From: Marinoscillum sp049115815
GTDB taxonomy: Bacteria > Bacteroidota > Bacteroidia > Cytophagales > Cyclobacteriaceae
DNA length: 64,000 nucleotides
Assembly: GCA_049115815.1 (NCBI GenBank)
Contig: JAGDZO010000005.1
Span: 568,605 to 632,604, forward strand
Reading direction: 5' to 3'
Below are positions 1 through 8,805 of this stretch, in pieces. Below the pieces are notes generated by a model that ran no database searches, had not been told where the DNA came from, and worked only from the letters and a program-made list of their open reading frames with translations. Position numbers and translations under genes: made by a program. Position 1 is the stretch's first letter; each line of letters opens with the position of its first letter.

Positions 1-36
1 AAAAGAGCTGATTTCGCGGCATACGAAATCAGCTCT
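1..36 (-). terminator. Intrinsic terminator of the carA-eno operon
   Basis: A perfect 13-bp inverted repeat (4-16 with 24-36, 7-base loop) lies about 40 bases downstream of the eno stop codon. Read on the minus strand the stem ends in a run of U at the window edge. It may continue to the left of the window. Confidence 0.8.
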
Positions 37-75
37 AGAATTTTTCAACAGAACCTTAAGGATCCTTGTATCCTA

Positions 76-1353
76 TTATTTAGTTGGATAAAAAGCTATA
101 TCACCAAGCTCTTCTTCGATTCTTAGTAGCTGATTGTATTTGGCCATACGGTCAGATCTCGACATAGAACCTGTCTTAATCTGTCCTGTATTCAACGCAA
201 CAGAGATATCAGCAATCGTGCTATCCTCAGTTTCACCTGATCTGTGCGATACTACAGCCGTCCATCCAGCTTTATGTGCCATCTCAATAGCAGCAAAAGT
301 CTCAGAAAGAGTTCCAATCTGATTCACTTTGATCAAAATAGAGTTTGCAGATTTCTCAGCAATAGCACGCTCCAAAAACTTCACATTAGTCACCAATAGA
401 TCATCTCCCACTAATTGACATTTGTCTCCTATTTTCTCAGTCAATAGTTTCCAGCTATCCCAGTCATTCTCATCACAACCATCTTCAATACTGTCAATAG
501 GATATTTCTCAACCAAGTCGGAAAGATAAGCCACTTGCTCAGCGCCCGAACGAACCTTACCTTCTGGCCCCTCGAACTTAGCATAGTTATATTTTCCATC
601 TTCATAGAATTCAGAGGAAGCACAATCCATAGCAATAGTAATGTCTGATCCAGCTTTGTAACCTGCTTTTTCGATCGCCTTTAATACGCTATCCAAAGCT
701 TCTTCTGTTCCCCCAGAAAAATTAGGTGCAAATCCACCTTCATCACCTACGGCAGTACTAAGACCTTTAGCTTTAATGATACTCTTGAGGTTATGAAAAA
801 CTTCAGCACCCATTCGAAGAGCCTCGCTAAATGTAGGAGCCCCAATTGGTCGAATCATGAATTCTTGAAATGCGATAGGAGCATCAGAATGTGAACCACC
901 ATTGATGATGTTCATCATAGGCACAGGCAATGTATGAGCATTCACTCCACCCAGATATCTGAACAATGACTGACCAGATTCCTCAGCGGCAGCTTTGGCT
1001 ACAGCCAATGATACTCCCAGGATTGCATTAGCACCAAGTTTACTTTTATTGTGTGTACCATCCAGTTCGATCATGATATCATCGATGAGCTTCTGCTCGA
1101 ATACGGGTACTCCTACTATTTCAGGTGCTATCAGCTCATTTACATTTTCTACAGCCTTCAAGACTCCCTTTCCTAAATATTTAGATTTGTCTCCATCTCT
1201 CAATTCCACGGCTTCATGCTCACCTGTAGAAGCACCAGATGGCACAGCAGCACGGCCCATAAATCCATTTTCAGTAATAACATCTACTTCCACAGTAGGG
1301 TTACCTCTTGAATCCAAGATCTGTCTTGCGTGGATACTTTCAATTACACTCAT
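76..1353 (-). CDS. eno: Enolase
   Basis: Glycolytic and gluconeogenic enzyme that interconverts 2-phosphoglycerate and phosphoenolpyruvate in the cytoplasm. The protein is 425 residues, the usual bacterial length. Family catalytic and metal positions are visible: Glu205 in GDEGG, Asp243, Glu290 in SIEDG, Asp317, Lys342 in IKVNQ, His370 in SHRSGE and Lys393. The start codon overlaps the carA stop by 4 bases, so the two genes are probably translationally coupled. The carA-eno pairing has no obvious pathway logic. A hairpin terminator follows the stop. Confidence 0.98.
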   Translation of the reverse strand: MSVIESIHARQILDSRGNPTVEVDVITENGFMGRAAVPSGASTGEHEAVELRDGDKSKYLGKGVLKAVENVNELIAPEIVGVPVFEQKLIDDIMIELDGTHNKSKLGANAILGVSLAVAKAAAEESGQSLFRYLGGVNAHTLPVPMMNIINGGSHSDAPIAFQEFMIRPIGAPTFSEALRMGAEVFHNLKSIIKAKGLSTAVGDEGGFAPNFSGGTEEALDSVLKAIEKAGYKAGSDITIAMDCASSEFYEDGKYNYAKFEGPEGKVRSGAEQVAYLSDLVEKYPIDSIEDGCDENDWDSWKLLTEKIGDKCQLVGDDLLVTNVKFLERAIAEKSANSILIKVNQIGTLSETFAAIEMAHKAGWTAVVSHRSGETEDSTIADISVALNTGQIKTGSMSRSDRMAKYNQLLRIEEELGDIAFYPTK

Positions 1354-2459
1354 GATTTTTGTTCTTTAATTAATTTTATAAAATCGTCAAATAGATATGT
1401 AGAATCATGGGGTCCCGGAGATGATTCTGGATGATACTGCACAGAAAAGGCAGGTTTCCCTACTAGACGTAAGCCCTCTACAGTATTATCATTTAGATTA
1501 ATGTGTGAAATTTCGGCTTGATCACACGCCTCAAGAGATGCCATATCTATTGCAAATCCGTGATTTTGTGATGTTATTTCGCTCAAACCGGACTGCAAGT
1601 TTTTCACAGGTTGATTAAGCCCTCTGTGACCATGATGCATTTTGAATGTCTCGATTCCAACAGATCGGCCTAGCAATTGGTTTCCCAAACATATTCCAAA
1701 CACTGGCTTACCTGAATTCAAAATATCCTTCACTGTCTCTACTGCGTAATCCATTGCCGCAGGATCACCTGGGCCGTTCGATAGAAAATATCCATCAGGA
1801 TTCCATTTGGTCAATTCTTCAAAAGAAGTAGAAGCAGGAAAAACCTTACAAATGCAATCACGATCTGTGAAGTTTTTAATGATGGACTTCTTTATACCAA
1901 AATCCAAGGCTGCAATTTTCAAGCCCTTATTGTCTTCTCCTTTTATATAAGGCTCTTTAGTTGTAACTAAACTTGATAACTCCAATGATTCCATACTTGG
2001 AACCTTTTCTAATTCCTTAGCAAGTTGATCGATATCGAGTATCTCCGAACTAATGATCGCATTCATTGCTCCCTTAGTCCTAATATGGCGTACTAACTTA
2101 CGAGTATCAATTCCAGATATTCCCACTGTATTGTGCCTAATCAGATATTCATGTAATCCTTCAGTAGAAGTTAGCCGACTAAACTCATGTGTAAAATCAT
2201 TTACAACAAGGCCCTTGATCATTGGGTGATCAGATTCCTCCTCATCCTCATGAACACCATAATTGCCAATATGTGGCGTAGTGTTGACAATGATCTGGCC
2301 GTAATAAGATGGATCAGTATATATCTCTTGATATCCGGTCATACCGGTATTAAAGCAAATCTCCCCCCCAGATGTACCTTCTTTACCTATAGATACCCCT
2401 TGGTAATACGTACCATCTGCTAATAATAATACTGCTTCTTTTCTTTCAGGTTGTTTCAT
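1350..2459 (-). CDS. carA: Carbamoyl-phosphate synthase small (glutaminase) subunit
   Basis: Hydrolyses glutamine and channels ammonia to the large subunit CarB for carbamoyl phosphate, the precursor of pyrimidines and arginine. The N-terminal CPSase_sm domain covers about residues 1-150 and a class I glutamine amidotransferase domain about 182-365. The triad is visible as Cys257 (GICLGN), His343 and Glu345 (QYHPES). No carB is in the window. The gene starts a two-gene unit with eno, just downstream of the ribosomal operon terminator, with a possible promoter in between. Confidence 0.97.
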   Translation of the reverse strand: MKQPERKEAVLLLADGTYYQGVSIGKEGTSGGEICFNTGMTGYQEIYTDPSYYGQIIVNTTPHIGNYGVHEDEEESDHPMIKGLVVNDFTHEFSRLTSTEGLHEYLIRHNTVGISGIDTRKLVRHIRTKGAMNAIISSEILDIDQLAKELEKVPSMESLELSSLVTTKEPYIKGEDNKGLKIAALDFGIKKSIIKNFTDRDCICKVFPASTSFEELTKWNPDGYFLSNGPGDPAAMDYAVETVKDILNSGKPVFGICLGNQLLGRSVGIETFKMHHGHRGLNQPVKNLQSGLSEITSQNHGFAIDMASLEACDQAEISHINLNDNTVEGLRLVGKPAFSVQYHPESSPGPHDSTYLFDDFIKLIKEQKS

Positions 2460-2466
2460 ACTTGCG

Positions 2467-2502
2467 CAAAAATAAGAAATAATAATTCAGAATTCGGGCA
2501 AA
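2467..2502 (-). promoter_or_regulatory. Possible promoter of carA-eno
   Basis: On the minus strand a TAnnTTTG-type box (TATTTTTG, 2467-2474) lies 7 bases before the carA start codon. A TTTG at 2499-2502 could be the -33 element, but the 24-base spacer is longer than usual. The TTTG is the tail of the rplQ terminator. If real, the mRNA would be almost leaderless. Confidence 0.35.
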
Positions 2503-2536
2503 AAAAAGGGGATTTGACTAACGTCAAATCCCCTTT
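2500..2536 (-). terminator. Terminator ending the S10-spc-alpha operon (after rplQ)
   Basis: The inverted repeat GGGGATTTGAC / GTCAAATCCCC with a 4-base loop (2508-2533) extends by three A:U pairs. On the minus strand it is followed by eight U. It lies about 20 bases after the rplQ stop and closes the long ribosomal protein block. Confidence 0.88.
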
Positions 2537-2556
2537 ACAATATTCATTTCAAAGTG

Positions 2557-3201
2557 TTATTCACCCTTCTTAGTATCTTCAGCTTCGTCCTCTTTTGCCT
2601 CTTCTGCAGGCTCGTCAGTGCTAGCTTCAGCAGTTGGCTCTTCAGTCACTGTTTCAGTCGCCTCTACTACCTCTTCCTCCACCACTACTGCTTCTTCTGC
2701 AGCTGCTGCAGGTTCCTCAGTCACAACTTCAGCTTCTGCTACTGGAGCAGCCGTTTCAGCCGCTTTATCAGTTTTCTTAGCTCCGCCTCTTCTTGACCTA
2801 CGAGTTTTTGCTTTACCAGCTTCAGAATCTTGAAGTAACAATTCGTTAAAATCAACAAGCTCCATCATACACATCTCAGCATTATCTCCAAGTCGGATTC
2901 CCGTCTTGATAATTCTGGTGTACCCTCCAGGTCTTTCAGTAACCTTTTCAGCGATTGGGCCAAAAAGTTCTTGTACTGAAAACTTGTCCTGCAAGTAGGA
3001 GAATGCTATTCTTCTTGAATGAGTCGTATCAGTTTTTGCCTTTGTGATCAAAGGTTCAACATACTTTCTCAACGCCTTTGCCTTAGCAACAGTCGTGTTG
3101 ATTCTTTTATGCAAAATCAAAGAAGAAGCCATGTTTGACAACATCGCCTTTCTATGCGGTGCTGTTCTTCCTAAATGATTGAATTTCTTACCGTGTCTCA
3201 T
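2557..3201 (-). CDS. rplQ: 50S ribosomal protein L17 with long acidic C-terminal tail
   Basis: Large-subunit protein near the peptide exit tunnel. The first 120 or so residues are a normal L17 (MRHGKKFNHLGR start; the family signature around TKAKTDTTH). After about residue 130 there is a short basic stretch (KTRRSRRGGAKK) and then roughly 75 residues of Ala/Glu/Val/Thr-rich, strongly acidic low-complexity sequence, giving 214 residues in total. The start overlaps the rpoA stop by one base (TAATG). It is the last gene of the operon. Confidence 0.97.
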   Translation of the reverse strand: MRHGKKFNHLGRTAPHRKAMLSNMASSLILHKRINTTVAKAKALRKYVEPLITKAKTDTTHSRRIAFSYLQDKFSVQELFGPIAEKVTERPGGYTRIIKTGIRLGDNAEMCMMELVDFNELLLQDSEAGKAKTRRSRRGGAKKTDKAAETAAPVAEAEVVTEEPAAAAEEAVVVEEEVVEATETVTEEPTAEASTDEPAEEAKEDEAEDTKKGE

Positions 3202-4190
3202 TATTCTTCTTCCAATTTATATTTCGAAAGATCCATACCGAAAGTCAATTGCTTGTCAGCTACAAGTTGCTCCAACTCAGCCAAAGACTTCTTTCCGAAA
3301 TTTCTAAATTTCATCATGTCTGATATTTCAAGAGATACTAAATCCCCTAATGATCTAACATCAGCCGCTTTTAGGCAGTTGTATGCTCTCACAGAAAGAT
3401 CAAGATCGTTCAATGATGTCTTAAGCAACTTACGCATGTGTAGAAGTTCTTCATCAACTTGCTCTGGCTCGCCTTGCTCTTGTGATTCTAAGATCATGTT
3501 CTGATCTGAGAATAACATGAAATGCTTGATCAAAATGTTGGCAGCTCCTTTAAGCGCATTCTCAGGATGAATTGATCCATCAGTCTCAATATCCAAAATC
3601 AATTGCTCGTAATCAGTCTTTTGCTCAACACGCGTATTTTCTACGCTATATTTCACATTCTTAATTGGTGTGAAAATAGAGTCAATAGCGATATAGCCAA
3701 AGTTCTGATCAGCAGGCTTATTATCGTCTGCGGCTACATAACCTCTTCCTTTTTCTACATTCAACTCAATTTCAAACTGGGCTTTTTCGTCAAGGTTACA
3801 GATGACCAAATCAGGATTTAATATCTCAAAAGAAGTAGTTCCTCCTGCTATATCACCTGCCGTCAACTGCTTCTTGTTGGAAACAGAGATGGTGATGGTG
3901 CTATCAGCTACATCAGAAATTCTTTTGAATCTTACCATCTTCAAATTCAAGATGATCTCGCTGACATCCTCAACAACACCTTCTATAGTAGAAAACTCAT
4001 GCAAAACTCCAGGGATCTTGATTGCAGTGATTGCATAACCCTCAAGAGAAGACAAAAGTATTCTTCTAAGTGCGTTACCAACTGTAACACCGTAACCTTG
4101 TTCTAGAGGCTTGAAGGTGAATAGGCCGTGAAAATCATCGGCCTTCTCCATCACTACCTTCTCTGGCATTTGGAATGCTAGAATTGACAT
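3201..4190 (-). CDS. rpoA: RNA polymerase alpha subunit
   Basis: The alpha dimer scaffolds assembly of core RNA polymerase. The N-terminal assembly domain covers about residues 1-230 (TVGNALRRILLSSLEG is the typical core motif). The C-terminal domain at about 250-320 contains the helix-hairpin-helix pattern (DLDLSVRAYNCLK, FGKKSLAEL) that contacts UP elements and activators. Length 329 is normal. It lies between rpsD and rplQ as in the standard alpha operon. Confidence 0.98.
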   Translation of the reverse strand: MSILAFQMPEKVVMEKADDFHGLFTFKPLEQGYGVTVGNALRRILLSSLEGYAITAIKIPGVLHEFSTIEGVVEDVSEIILNLKMVRFKRISDVADSTITISVSNKKQLTAGDIAGGTTSFEILNPDLVICNLDEKAQFEIELNVEKGRGYVAADDNKPADQNFGYIAIDSIFTPIKNVKYSVENTRVEQKTDYEQLILDIETDGSIHPENALKGAANILIKHFMLFSDQNMILESQEQGEPEQVDEELLHMRKLLKTSLNDLDLSVRAYNCLKAADVRSLGDLVSLEISDMMKFRNFGKKSLAELEQLVADKQLTFGMDLSKYKLEEE

Positions 4191-4217
4191 ATCTTTTTCT
4201 TTATTTATTGAAAAATC

Positions 4218-4820
4218 TTACTTGGAGTACAATTCAACTATTAGTTGCTCCTTGATATTTTCAGGAATCTCTTCCCTTGCAGGTACATTCAAAAATTTAC
4301 CTACCATGTTTGATGAATCCCACTCTAACCACGAATAACTACGTGCATTTGAAGCAAGACTATCACTTACTGCCTCTAGCGATTTTGACTTCTCACGAAC
4401 GCCTACCAAATCACCTTCCTTTACTGTGAAAGAAGGAATATTCACGATTTGTCCATTGACAGTGATATGCTTGTGACCAACCAACTGACGAGCTGCTCTT
4501 CTTGTAGGAGCAATACCTAATCTGAAAACAGTGTTGTCCAATCTCGCTTCCAATAACTGAAGTAAGATCTCACCAGTAATACCACTTTTTCTAGACGCCT
4601 TTTGGAAGATGTTCGAGAACTGCTTCTCCAAAACTCCATAGGTATATTTAGCCTTCTGCTTTTCAGCTAATTGAATAGCATATTCAGATTGCTTTTTTCT
4701 TCTACCTCTTCCGTGCTGTCCAGGAGGGTAATTCTTCTTTTGCAAAGCCTTGCTGGCTCCAAAGATAGGCTCCCCGAACTTTCGAGATATTTTAGTCTTA
4801 GGCCCTGTATATCTTGCCAT
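4218..4820 (-). CDS. rpsD: 30S ribosomal protein S4, zinc-free form
   Basis: Primary 16S rRNA-binding protein of the small subunit, often also the translational repressor of its own operon. The N-terminus (MARYTGPKTK...FGEPIFG) has none of the four zinc-binding cysteines found in many S4 proteins, so it is the C-minus form. An S4 RNA-binding domain is recognisable at about residues 92-150 (LEARLDNTVFRLG, HKHITVNG). 200 residues. Confidence 0.97.
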   Translation of the reverse strand: MARYTGPKTKISRKFGEPIFGASKALQKKNYPPGQHGRGRRKKQSEYAIQLAEKQKAKYTYGVLEKQFSNIFQKASRKSGITGEILLQLLEARLDNTVFRLGIAPTRRAARQLVGHKHITVNGQIVNIPSFTVKEGDLVGVREKSKSLEAVSDSLASNARSYSWLEWDSSNMVGKFLNVPAREEIPENIKEQLIVELYSK

Positions 4821-4841
4821 GTTAATGCAGTATTTTAACTA

Positions 4842-5234
4842 TTAAACTCTTCTTCTTTTAGGCGGTCGGCATCCATTATGCGGCATAGGCGTAACATCTT
4901 TGATGATAGTAACCTCTATACCACTATTCTGGATAGTACGAATAGCTGACTCACGTCCAGCTCCCGGACCTTTCACAAATACCTCTACCTTTCTCAATCC
5001 TTGCTCGTAAGCCTTAGCTGAACAATCTTGAGCTGCTACTTGAGCTGCATATGGAGTATTCTTCTTAGACCCTTTGAAACCCATCTTTCCAGCTGATGCC
5101 CATGATATCACTTGACCTTGAGCATTTGTCAAAGAAATTATGATATTATTGAATGTAGCCTGGATATGAGCCTGACCCATAGCATCAACTGCTACGACTC
5201 TCTTTTTTGCTTTATCTTTTCTCTTCTGCGCCAT
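4842..5234 (-). CDS. rpsK: 30S ribosomal protein S11
   Basis: Platform protein of the 30S subunit that contacts the mRNA exit region. The 130-residue protein has the conserved core (HIQATFNNIIISLTNAQG) and the C-terminal signature TPMPHNGCRPPKRRRV. It lies 7 bases downstream of rpsM in the usual rpsM-rpsK-rpsD order. Confidence 0.98.
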   Translation of the reverse strand: MAQKRKDKAKKRVVAVDAMGQAHIQATFNNIIISLTNAQGQVISWASAGKMGFKGSKKNTPYAAQVAAQDCSAKAYEQGLRKVEVFVKGPGAGRESAIRTIQNSGIEVTIIKDVTPMPHNGCRPPKRRRV

Positions 5235-5242
5235 GATTAATA

Positions 5243-5620
5243 TTACTTAACAGCCTTTTTCTTATTAGCTACAGTCTTACGTTTACCCTTTCTAGTACGA
5301 GCGTTATTCTTAGTATGCTGACCTCTTACTGGAAGACCCTTTCTATGTCTCAACCCTCTGTAGCACCCTATATCTAGCAGACGCTTGATGTTCAATTGAA
5401 CCTCAGACTTAAGAACACCCTCTACTTTGAAGTTCTCGGCAATAACTGTTCTGATAGCACCAGACTCGTCATCATTCCAATCCACAACTTTCTTGTTAGG
5501 ATCTACATTGGCATTAGCCAATATTTTTTGTGCCGAACTTTTACCGATTCCGAAGATGTAGGTAAGAGCTATCTCACCTCGCTTATTATCTGGAATATCA
5601 ACTCCTGCAATTCTAGCCAT
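5243..5620 (-). CDS. rpsM: 30S ribosomal protein S13
   Basis: Head protein of the 30S subunit that bridges to the 50S subunit and touches P-site tRNA. It begins MARIAGVDIP and carries the S13 signature RGLRHRKGLPVRGQ followed by the basic tail TKNNARTRKGKRKTV. 125 residues, normal length. Confidence 0.98.
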   Translation of the reverse strand: MARIAGVDIPDNKRGEIALTYIFGIGKSSAQKILANANVDPNKKVVDWNDDESGAIRTVIAENFKVEGVLKSEVQLNIKRLLDIGCYRGLRHRKGLPVRGQHTKNNARTRKGKRKTVANKKKAVK

Positions 5621-5623
5621 GTC

Positions 5624-5740
5624 TTATCCTTGTCTTTGTTTAAACTTCGGGTTCTTTTTGTTGATCACATAAAGCTTTCCTTTTCTTCGGATCACCTTGC
5701 AATCAGCACTACGCTTCTTTATGGATGCTTTAACTTTCAT
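5624..5740 (-). CDS. rpmJ: 50S ribosomal protein L36, zinc-free form
   Basis: A 38-residue ORF between infA and rpsM translates as MKVKASIKKRSADCKV...KFKQRQG, clearly L36. Only one cysteine remains, so the C-x2-C-x12-C-x4-H zinc ribbon of the zinc-binding form is absent. L36 binds 23S rRNA at the base of the L7/L12 stalk. The start lies 5 bases after the infA stop. Confidence 0.95.
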   Translation of the reverse strand: MKVKASIKKRSADCKVIRRKGKLYVINKKNPKFKQRQG

Positions 5741-5745
5741 AACTT

Positions 5746-5964
5746 CTATTTATAGCGATATACTATTCTTCCTTTAGACAGATCGTATGGAGACATCTCC
5801 AACTTTACCTTATCCCCAGGCAATATTTTGATATAATTCATTCTCATCTTACCTGAGATATGAGCGACCAATTGATGACCGTTCTCTAACTCTACTCTAA
5901 ACATAGCGTTAGACAATGCCTCTACTATGCTACCATCTTGCTCTATGGATGACTGCTTTGCCAT
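5746..5964 (-). CDS. infA: Translation initiation factor IF-1
   Basis: A 72-residue single OB-fold protein that binds the ribosomal A site during initiation with IF-2 and IF-3. It has the conserved stretches QDGSIVEALSNAMFRVELENGH and GKMRMNYIKILPGDKV. The start overlaps the secY stop by one base. The map gene that in many bacteria lies between secY and infA is absent here. Confidence 0.97.
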   Translation of the reverse strand: MAKQSSIEQDGSIVEALSNAMFRVELENGHQLVAHISGKMRMNYIKILPGDKVKLEMSPYDLSKGRIVYRYK

Positions 5965-7286
5965 TATGCTACTGCTGTATTTTGGGTTCTACCTTTTACA
6001 CGACCAGACTTCATCATCCCTTCGTAATGTCTCATCAATAGGTAACTCTCTATTTGCTGAAGAGTATCCAAAATTACTCCCACCATGATTAGGAGGGATG
6101 TACCTCCATAGAACTGAGCGAAAGTAGTACTAACTCCTGCCATCATTGCAAAAGCAGGTAGTATCGCAATCAATGCAAGGAAAAAAGATCCTGGCAAGGT
6201 GATTCGCGTAAGTACTGTATCAATGAAATCTGAGGTTTGCTTACCTGGCTTGATACCAGGGATAAATCCACCATTTCTTTTAAGATCATCCGCCATCTGA
6301 TTTGGATTAATCGTAATGGCTGTATAAAAGAATGTAAATAATATGATCAACGTTGCAAACAACAAGTTGTATTGCCAAGATTGAATATCTGAAAATGTAG
6401 TTCCAATATACTGAGCCAAATCACTTTCTTGACTCCAAATACCTGCTAACAAAGCTGGCAAGAACATCAACGACTGAGCGAAAATAATTGGCATAACTCC
6501 TGATGAGTTAACCTTCAAAGGAATGTACTGTCTTTGACCACCATAGACTTTGTTCCCTACTACTTGCTTAGCATATTGAACTGGAATTCGTCTTGTTCCT
6601 TGTACCAGCGCCACAGTAGCCAACACTACGAAAAACAAAGCGACCAATTCGAGGATCGACAATAACGCACCTGCTAGTCCATTAACCTCAACAATCTCAT
6701 ACCATAATGAACCTGGCAATCTTGAGATGATACCAATCATGATCAACATGGAGATACCATTTCCTATTCCTTTATCGGTGATCTTCTCCCCTAACCACAT
6801 ACAGAATATGGTACCGGCTGTAAGAATCACCATTGAAGACAATTGAAACAAGAACTGATTTTCTAGAATAATAGCTTCCGCTGGAATCGTTGCTGTCAGA
6901 TAACCTATTGATTGAGCCAAACAAATAAAGATGGTTAGCACCCTTGTGATTTGACTAATCTTTTTTCTTCCGCTATCACCTTCCTTCTGAAGTTTCTGAA
7001 AATAAGGAACTGCCACTGTCATCAACTGCAACACAATAGAGGCAGAGATATAAGGCATAATCCCTAATCCAAATACGGAAGCCCGACTAAACGCTCCTCC
7101 TAAAAAGGTATTTAAAAGGCCGAAAATTCCTCCTACGTCACTTGTAAGTTGAGCTGGATCTACACCAGGCAACACTACAAATGATCCTAATCTAAAAATG
7201 ATTAGAAACCCTATAGTATTGAGAATCCTCGTGCGGAGCTCCTCAATAGAAAAAATGTTCTTTATGGTCTCAAAAAACTTCTTCAT
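5964..7286 (-). CDS. secY: Preprotein translocase channel subunit SecY
   Basis: Forms the protein-conducting pore of the inner membrane together with SecE (encoded at 31114-31305) and SecG. 440 residues with about ten hydrophobic membrane segments. SecY motifs include GIMPYISASIVLQL and the cytoplasmic loop QGTRRIPVQYAKQ. It lies 4 bases after rplO and overlaps infA by one base. Confidence 0.97.
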   Translation of the reverse strand: MKKFFETIKNIFSIEELRTRILNTIGFLIIFRLGSFVVLPGVDPAQLTSDVGGIFGLLNTFLGGAFSRASVFGLGIMPYISASIVLQLMTVAVPYFQKLQKEGDSGRKKISQITRVLTIFICLAQSIGYLTATIPAEAIILENQFLFQLSSMVILTAGTIFCMWLGEKITDKGIGNGISMLIMIGIISRLPGSLWYEIVEVNGLAGALLSILELVALFFVVLATVALVQGTRRIPVQYAKQVVGNKVYGGQRQYIPLKVNSSGVMPIIFAQSLMFLPALLAGIWSQESDLAQYIGTTFSDIQSWQYNLLFATLIILFTFFYTAITINPNQMADDLKRNGGFIPGIKPGKQTSDFIDTVLTRITLPGSFFLALIAILPAFAMMAGVSTTFAQFYGGTSLLIMVGVILDTLQQIESYLLMRHYEGMMKSGRVKGRTQNTAVA

Positions 7287-7290
7287 CGAA

Positions 7291-7740
7291 TTATGCTTCT
7301 ACCGATATAGTCCCGCCAGCTTTTTCGATTATTTCTTGAGCTGATTTAGAAAATTTATGTGCAGTAATGTTAAGCTTAGAAGTCAATTCTCCTCTACCCA
7401 AAATCTTAACAACATCTCCTTTACCCACGATACCGTTTTCACGAAGCACCTCAGGATTGATATCAGTCAATTTCTTAAGATCAGCTAAAGCTTGAATATC
7501 ATCCAGATTTACAGGCTTAGAAACAATCTTATTGTTGTTTTTGAAACCAAATTTAGGAACTCGTCTTTGCAAAGGCATTTGACCACCTTCGAAACCAATT
7601 TTTCTCGAATATCCAGATCTTGATTGAGCACCTTTATGTCCTCTTGTTGCCGTACCGCCTTTACCAGAACCTTGTCCCCTGGCAATCTTCTTTCTATTTT
7701 TTGTAGCCCCTTTTGCAGGCTTTAAAGATTGTAATCTCAT
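7291..7740 (-). CDS. rplO: 50S ribosomal protein L15
   Basis: Late-assembly large-subunit protein with a flexible Gly/Arg-rich N-terminus (RGQGSGKGGTATRGHKGAQSR) and a globular C-terminal domain. 149 residues. The gene order rpmD-rplO-secY is the standard spc arrangement. Confidence 0.97.
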   Translation of the reverse strand: MRLQSLKPAKGATKNRKKIARGQGSGKGGTATRGHKGAQSRSGYSRKIGFEGGQMPLQRRVPKFGFKNNNKIVSKPVNLDDIQALADLKKLTDINPEVLRENGIVGKGDVVKILGRGELTSKLNITAHKFSKSAQEIIEKAGGTISVEA

Positions 7741-7741
7741 C

Positions 7742-7921
7742 TTAAAGTTCTTTTACGTCAATCAAATGCTGAACCTTGCTAATCATTCCAGAAATCTGAG
7801 GATTTAATTCTTTCTCTACACTTCTGTTGATCTTACCTAAACCCAATGCCTCAATAGTCCTTTTTTGTCTTTCAGGACGTTTGATTATGCTTCTAGTCTG
7901 AGTGATTAATACTTTTGCCAT
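7742..7921 (-). CDS. rpmD: 50S ribosomal protein L30
   Basis: A 59-residue ORF fills the space between rpsE and rplO. It translates as MAKVLITQTRSIIKRPER... with the L30 core (RTIEALGLGKINRSVE) and ends in VQHLIDVKEL. L30 is a small 23S rRNA-binding protein. It sits 4 bases after rpsE and one base before rplO. Confidence 0.95.
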   Translation of the reverse strand: MAKVLITQTRSIIKRPERQKRTIEALGLGKINRSVEKELNPQISGMISKVQHLIDVKEL

Positions 7922-7925
7922 GATC

Positions 7926-8444
7926 TTATCCGTTAAAAACTTTATCTAGAGTTACTCCTCTTTGCTTAGCTACAGCATATGGATCTCTCATTCTATGCAA
8001 AGCATCAAATGTCGCTTTTACAACATTATGTGGGTTAGAAGAACCTTTCGACTTAGCAAGAACATCATGAATACCAGCACTTTCAAGCACTGCTCTCATA
8101 GCACCTCCAGCTATAACTCCTGTACCCGGTGCAGCTGGCTTCAATAGAACAAAACCTCCACCAAATTTTCCGATCGCTTCATGAGGAACAGTGGTCTTAA
8201 ATAAAGGAACACGTACCAAGTTTTTCTTAGCATCATCCACTCCTTTAGTAATCGCATCCGTTACTTCATTGGCTTTACCCAAACCGTATCCAACAACACC
8301 GTTACCATCTCCTACAACAACGATTGCAGAAAAACTGAACCTACGTCCACCTTTAACCACTTTCGCTACTCTCTTGATAGCAACAACCTTCTCTTTAAGG
8401 TCTATTTCGCTTGCTTTTACTGCTTTTATATTACTTTGAGACAT
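7926..8444 (-). CDS. rpsE: 30S ribosomal protein S5
   Basis: Small-subunit protein involved in decoding fidelity and mRNA unwinding at the entry channel. The double-stranded RNA-binding N-terminal domain shows KVVKGGRRFSFSAIVVVGDG. The C-terminal domain has the glycine-rich signature APGTGVIAGGAMRAVLE. 172 residues. Confidence 0.98.
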   Translation of the reverse strand: MSQSNIKAVKASEIDLKEKVVAIKRVAKVVKGGRRFSFSAIVVVGDGNGVVGYGLGKANEVTDAITKGVDDAKKNLVRVPLFKTTVPHEAIGKFGGGFVLLKPAAPGTGVIAGGAMRAVLESAGIHDVLAKSKGSSNPHNVVKATFDALHRMRDPYAVAKQRGVTLDKVFNG

Positions 8445-8450
8445 ATCAAA

Positions 8451-8798
8451 TTAAAATTTAAGTCCTCCCTCTCTAGCTCCTTCAGCAAAAGCTTTCACTC
8501 TTCCGTGATATGGATAACCATTTCTATCAAAAATAACGCTTTGAATACCAGCAGAAACAGCCTTTTCAGCTAGAGCCTTACCTACTTCTTTTGATATTTC
8601 TATGTTATTAGAATTTTTACCTAATTCAATAGACGAAGACTGAGCGAGTGTTACTCCCTTGATATCATCAATGATCTGCCCGTATATAGCTTTGTTGCTT
8701 CTAAATACTGAGACTCTAGGTCTCGTACTAGTACCGCTAATCTTTCTTCTTATACCGAGCTTGATGCGCTTTCTTCTTTCTAGTTTAGTTACGGCCAT
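8451..8798 (-). CDS. rplR: 50S ribosomal protein L18
   Basis: Binds 5S rRNA in the central protuberance with L5. 115 residues; conserved elements RPRVSVFRSNKAIYGQIIDD and the C-terminal FDRNGYPYHGRVKAFAEGAREGGL are visible. It lies between rplF and rpsE with 6-7 base gaps. Confidence 0.98.
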   Translation of the reverse strand: MAVTKLERRKRIKLGIRRKISGTSTRPRVSVFRSNKAIYGQIIDDIKGVTLAQSSSIELGKNSNNIEISKEVGKALAEKAVSAGIQSVIFDRNGYPYHGRVKAFAEGAREGGLKF

Positions 8799-8805
8799 CG
8801 TCTAA

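Noticed and set aside
995..1369. Plus-strand frame opposite the eno 5' end
   Set aside because: Antisense shadow with no motif and no initiation context.
2554..2833. Plus-strand Ser/Phe-rich frames opposite the rplQ tail
   Set aside because: They are complements of the low-complexity acidic tail of L17.
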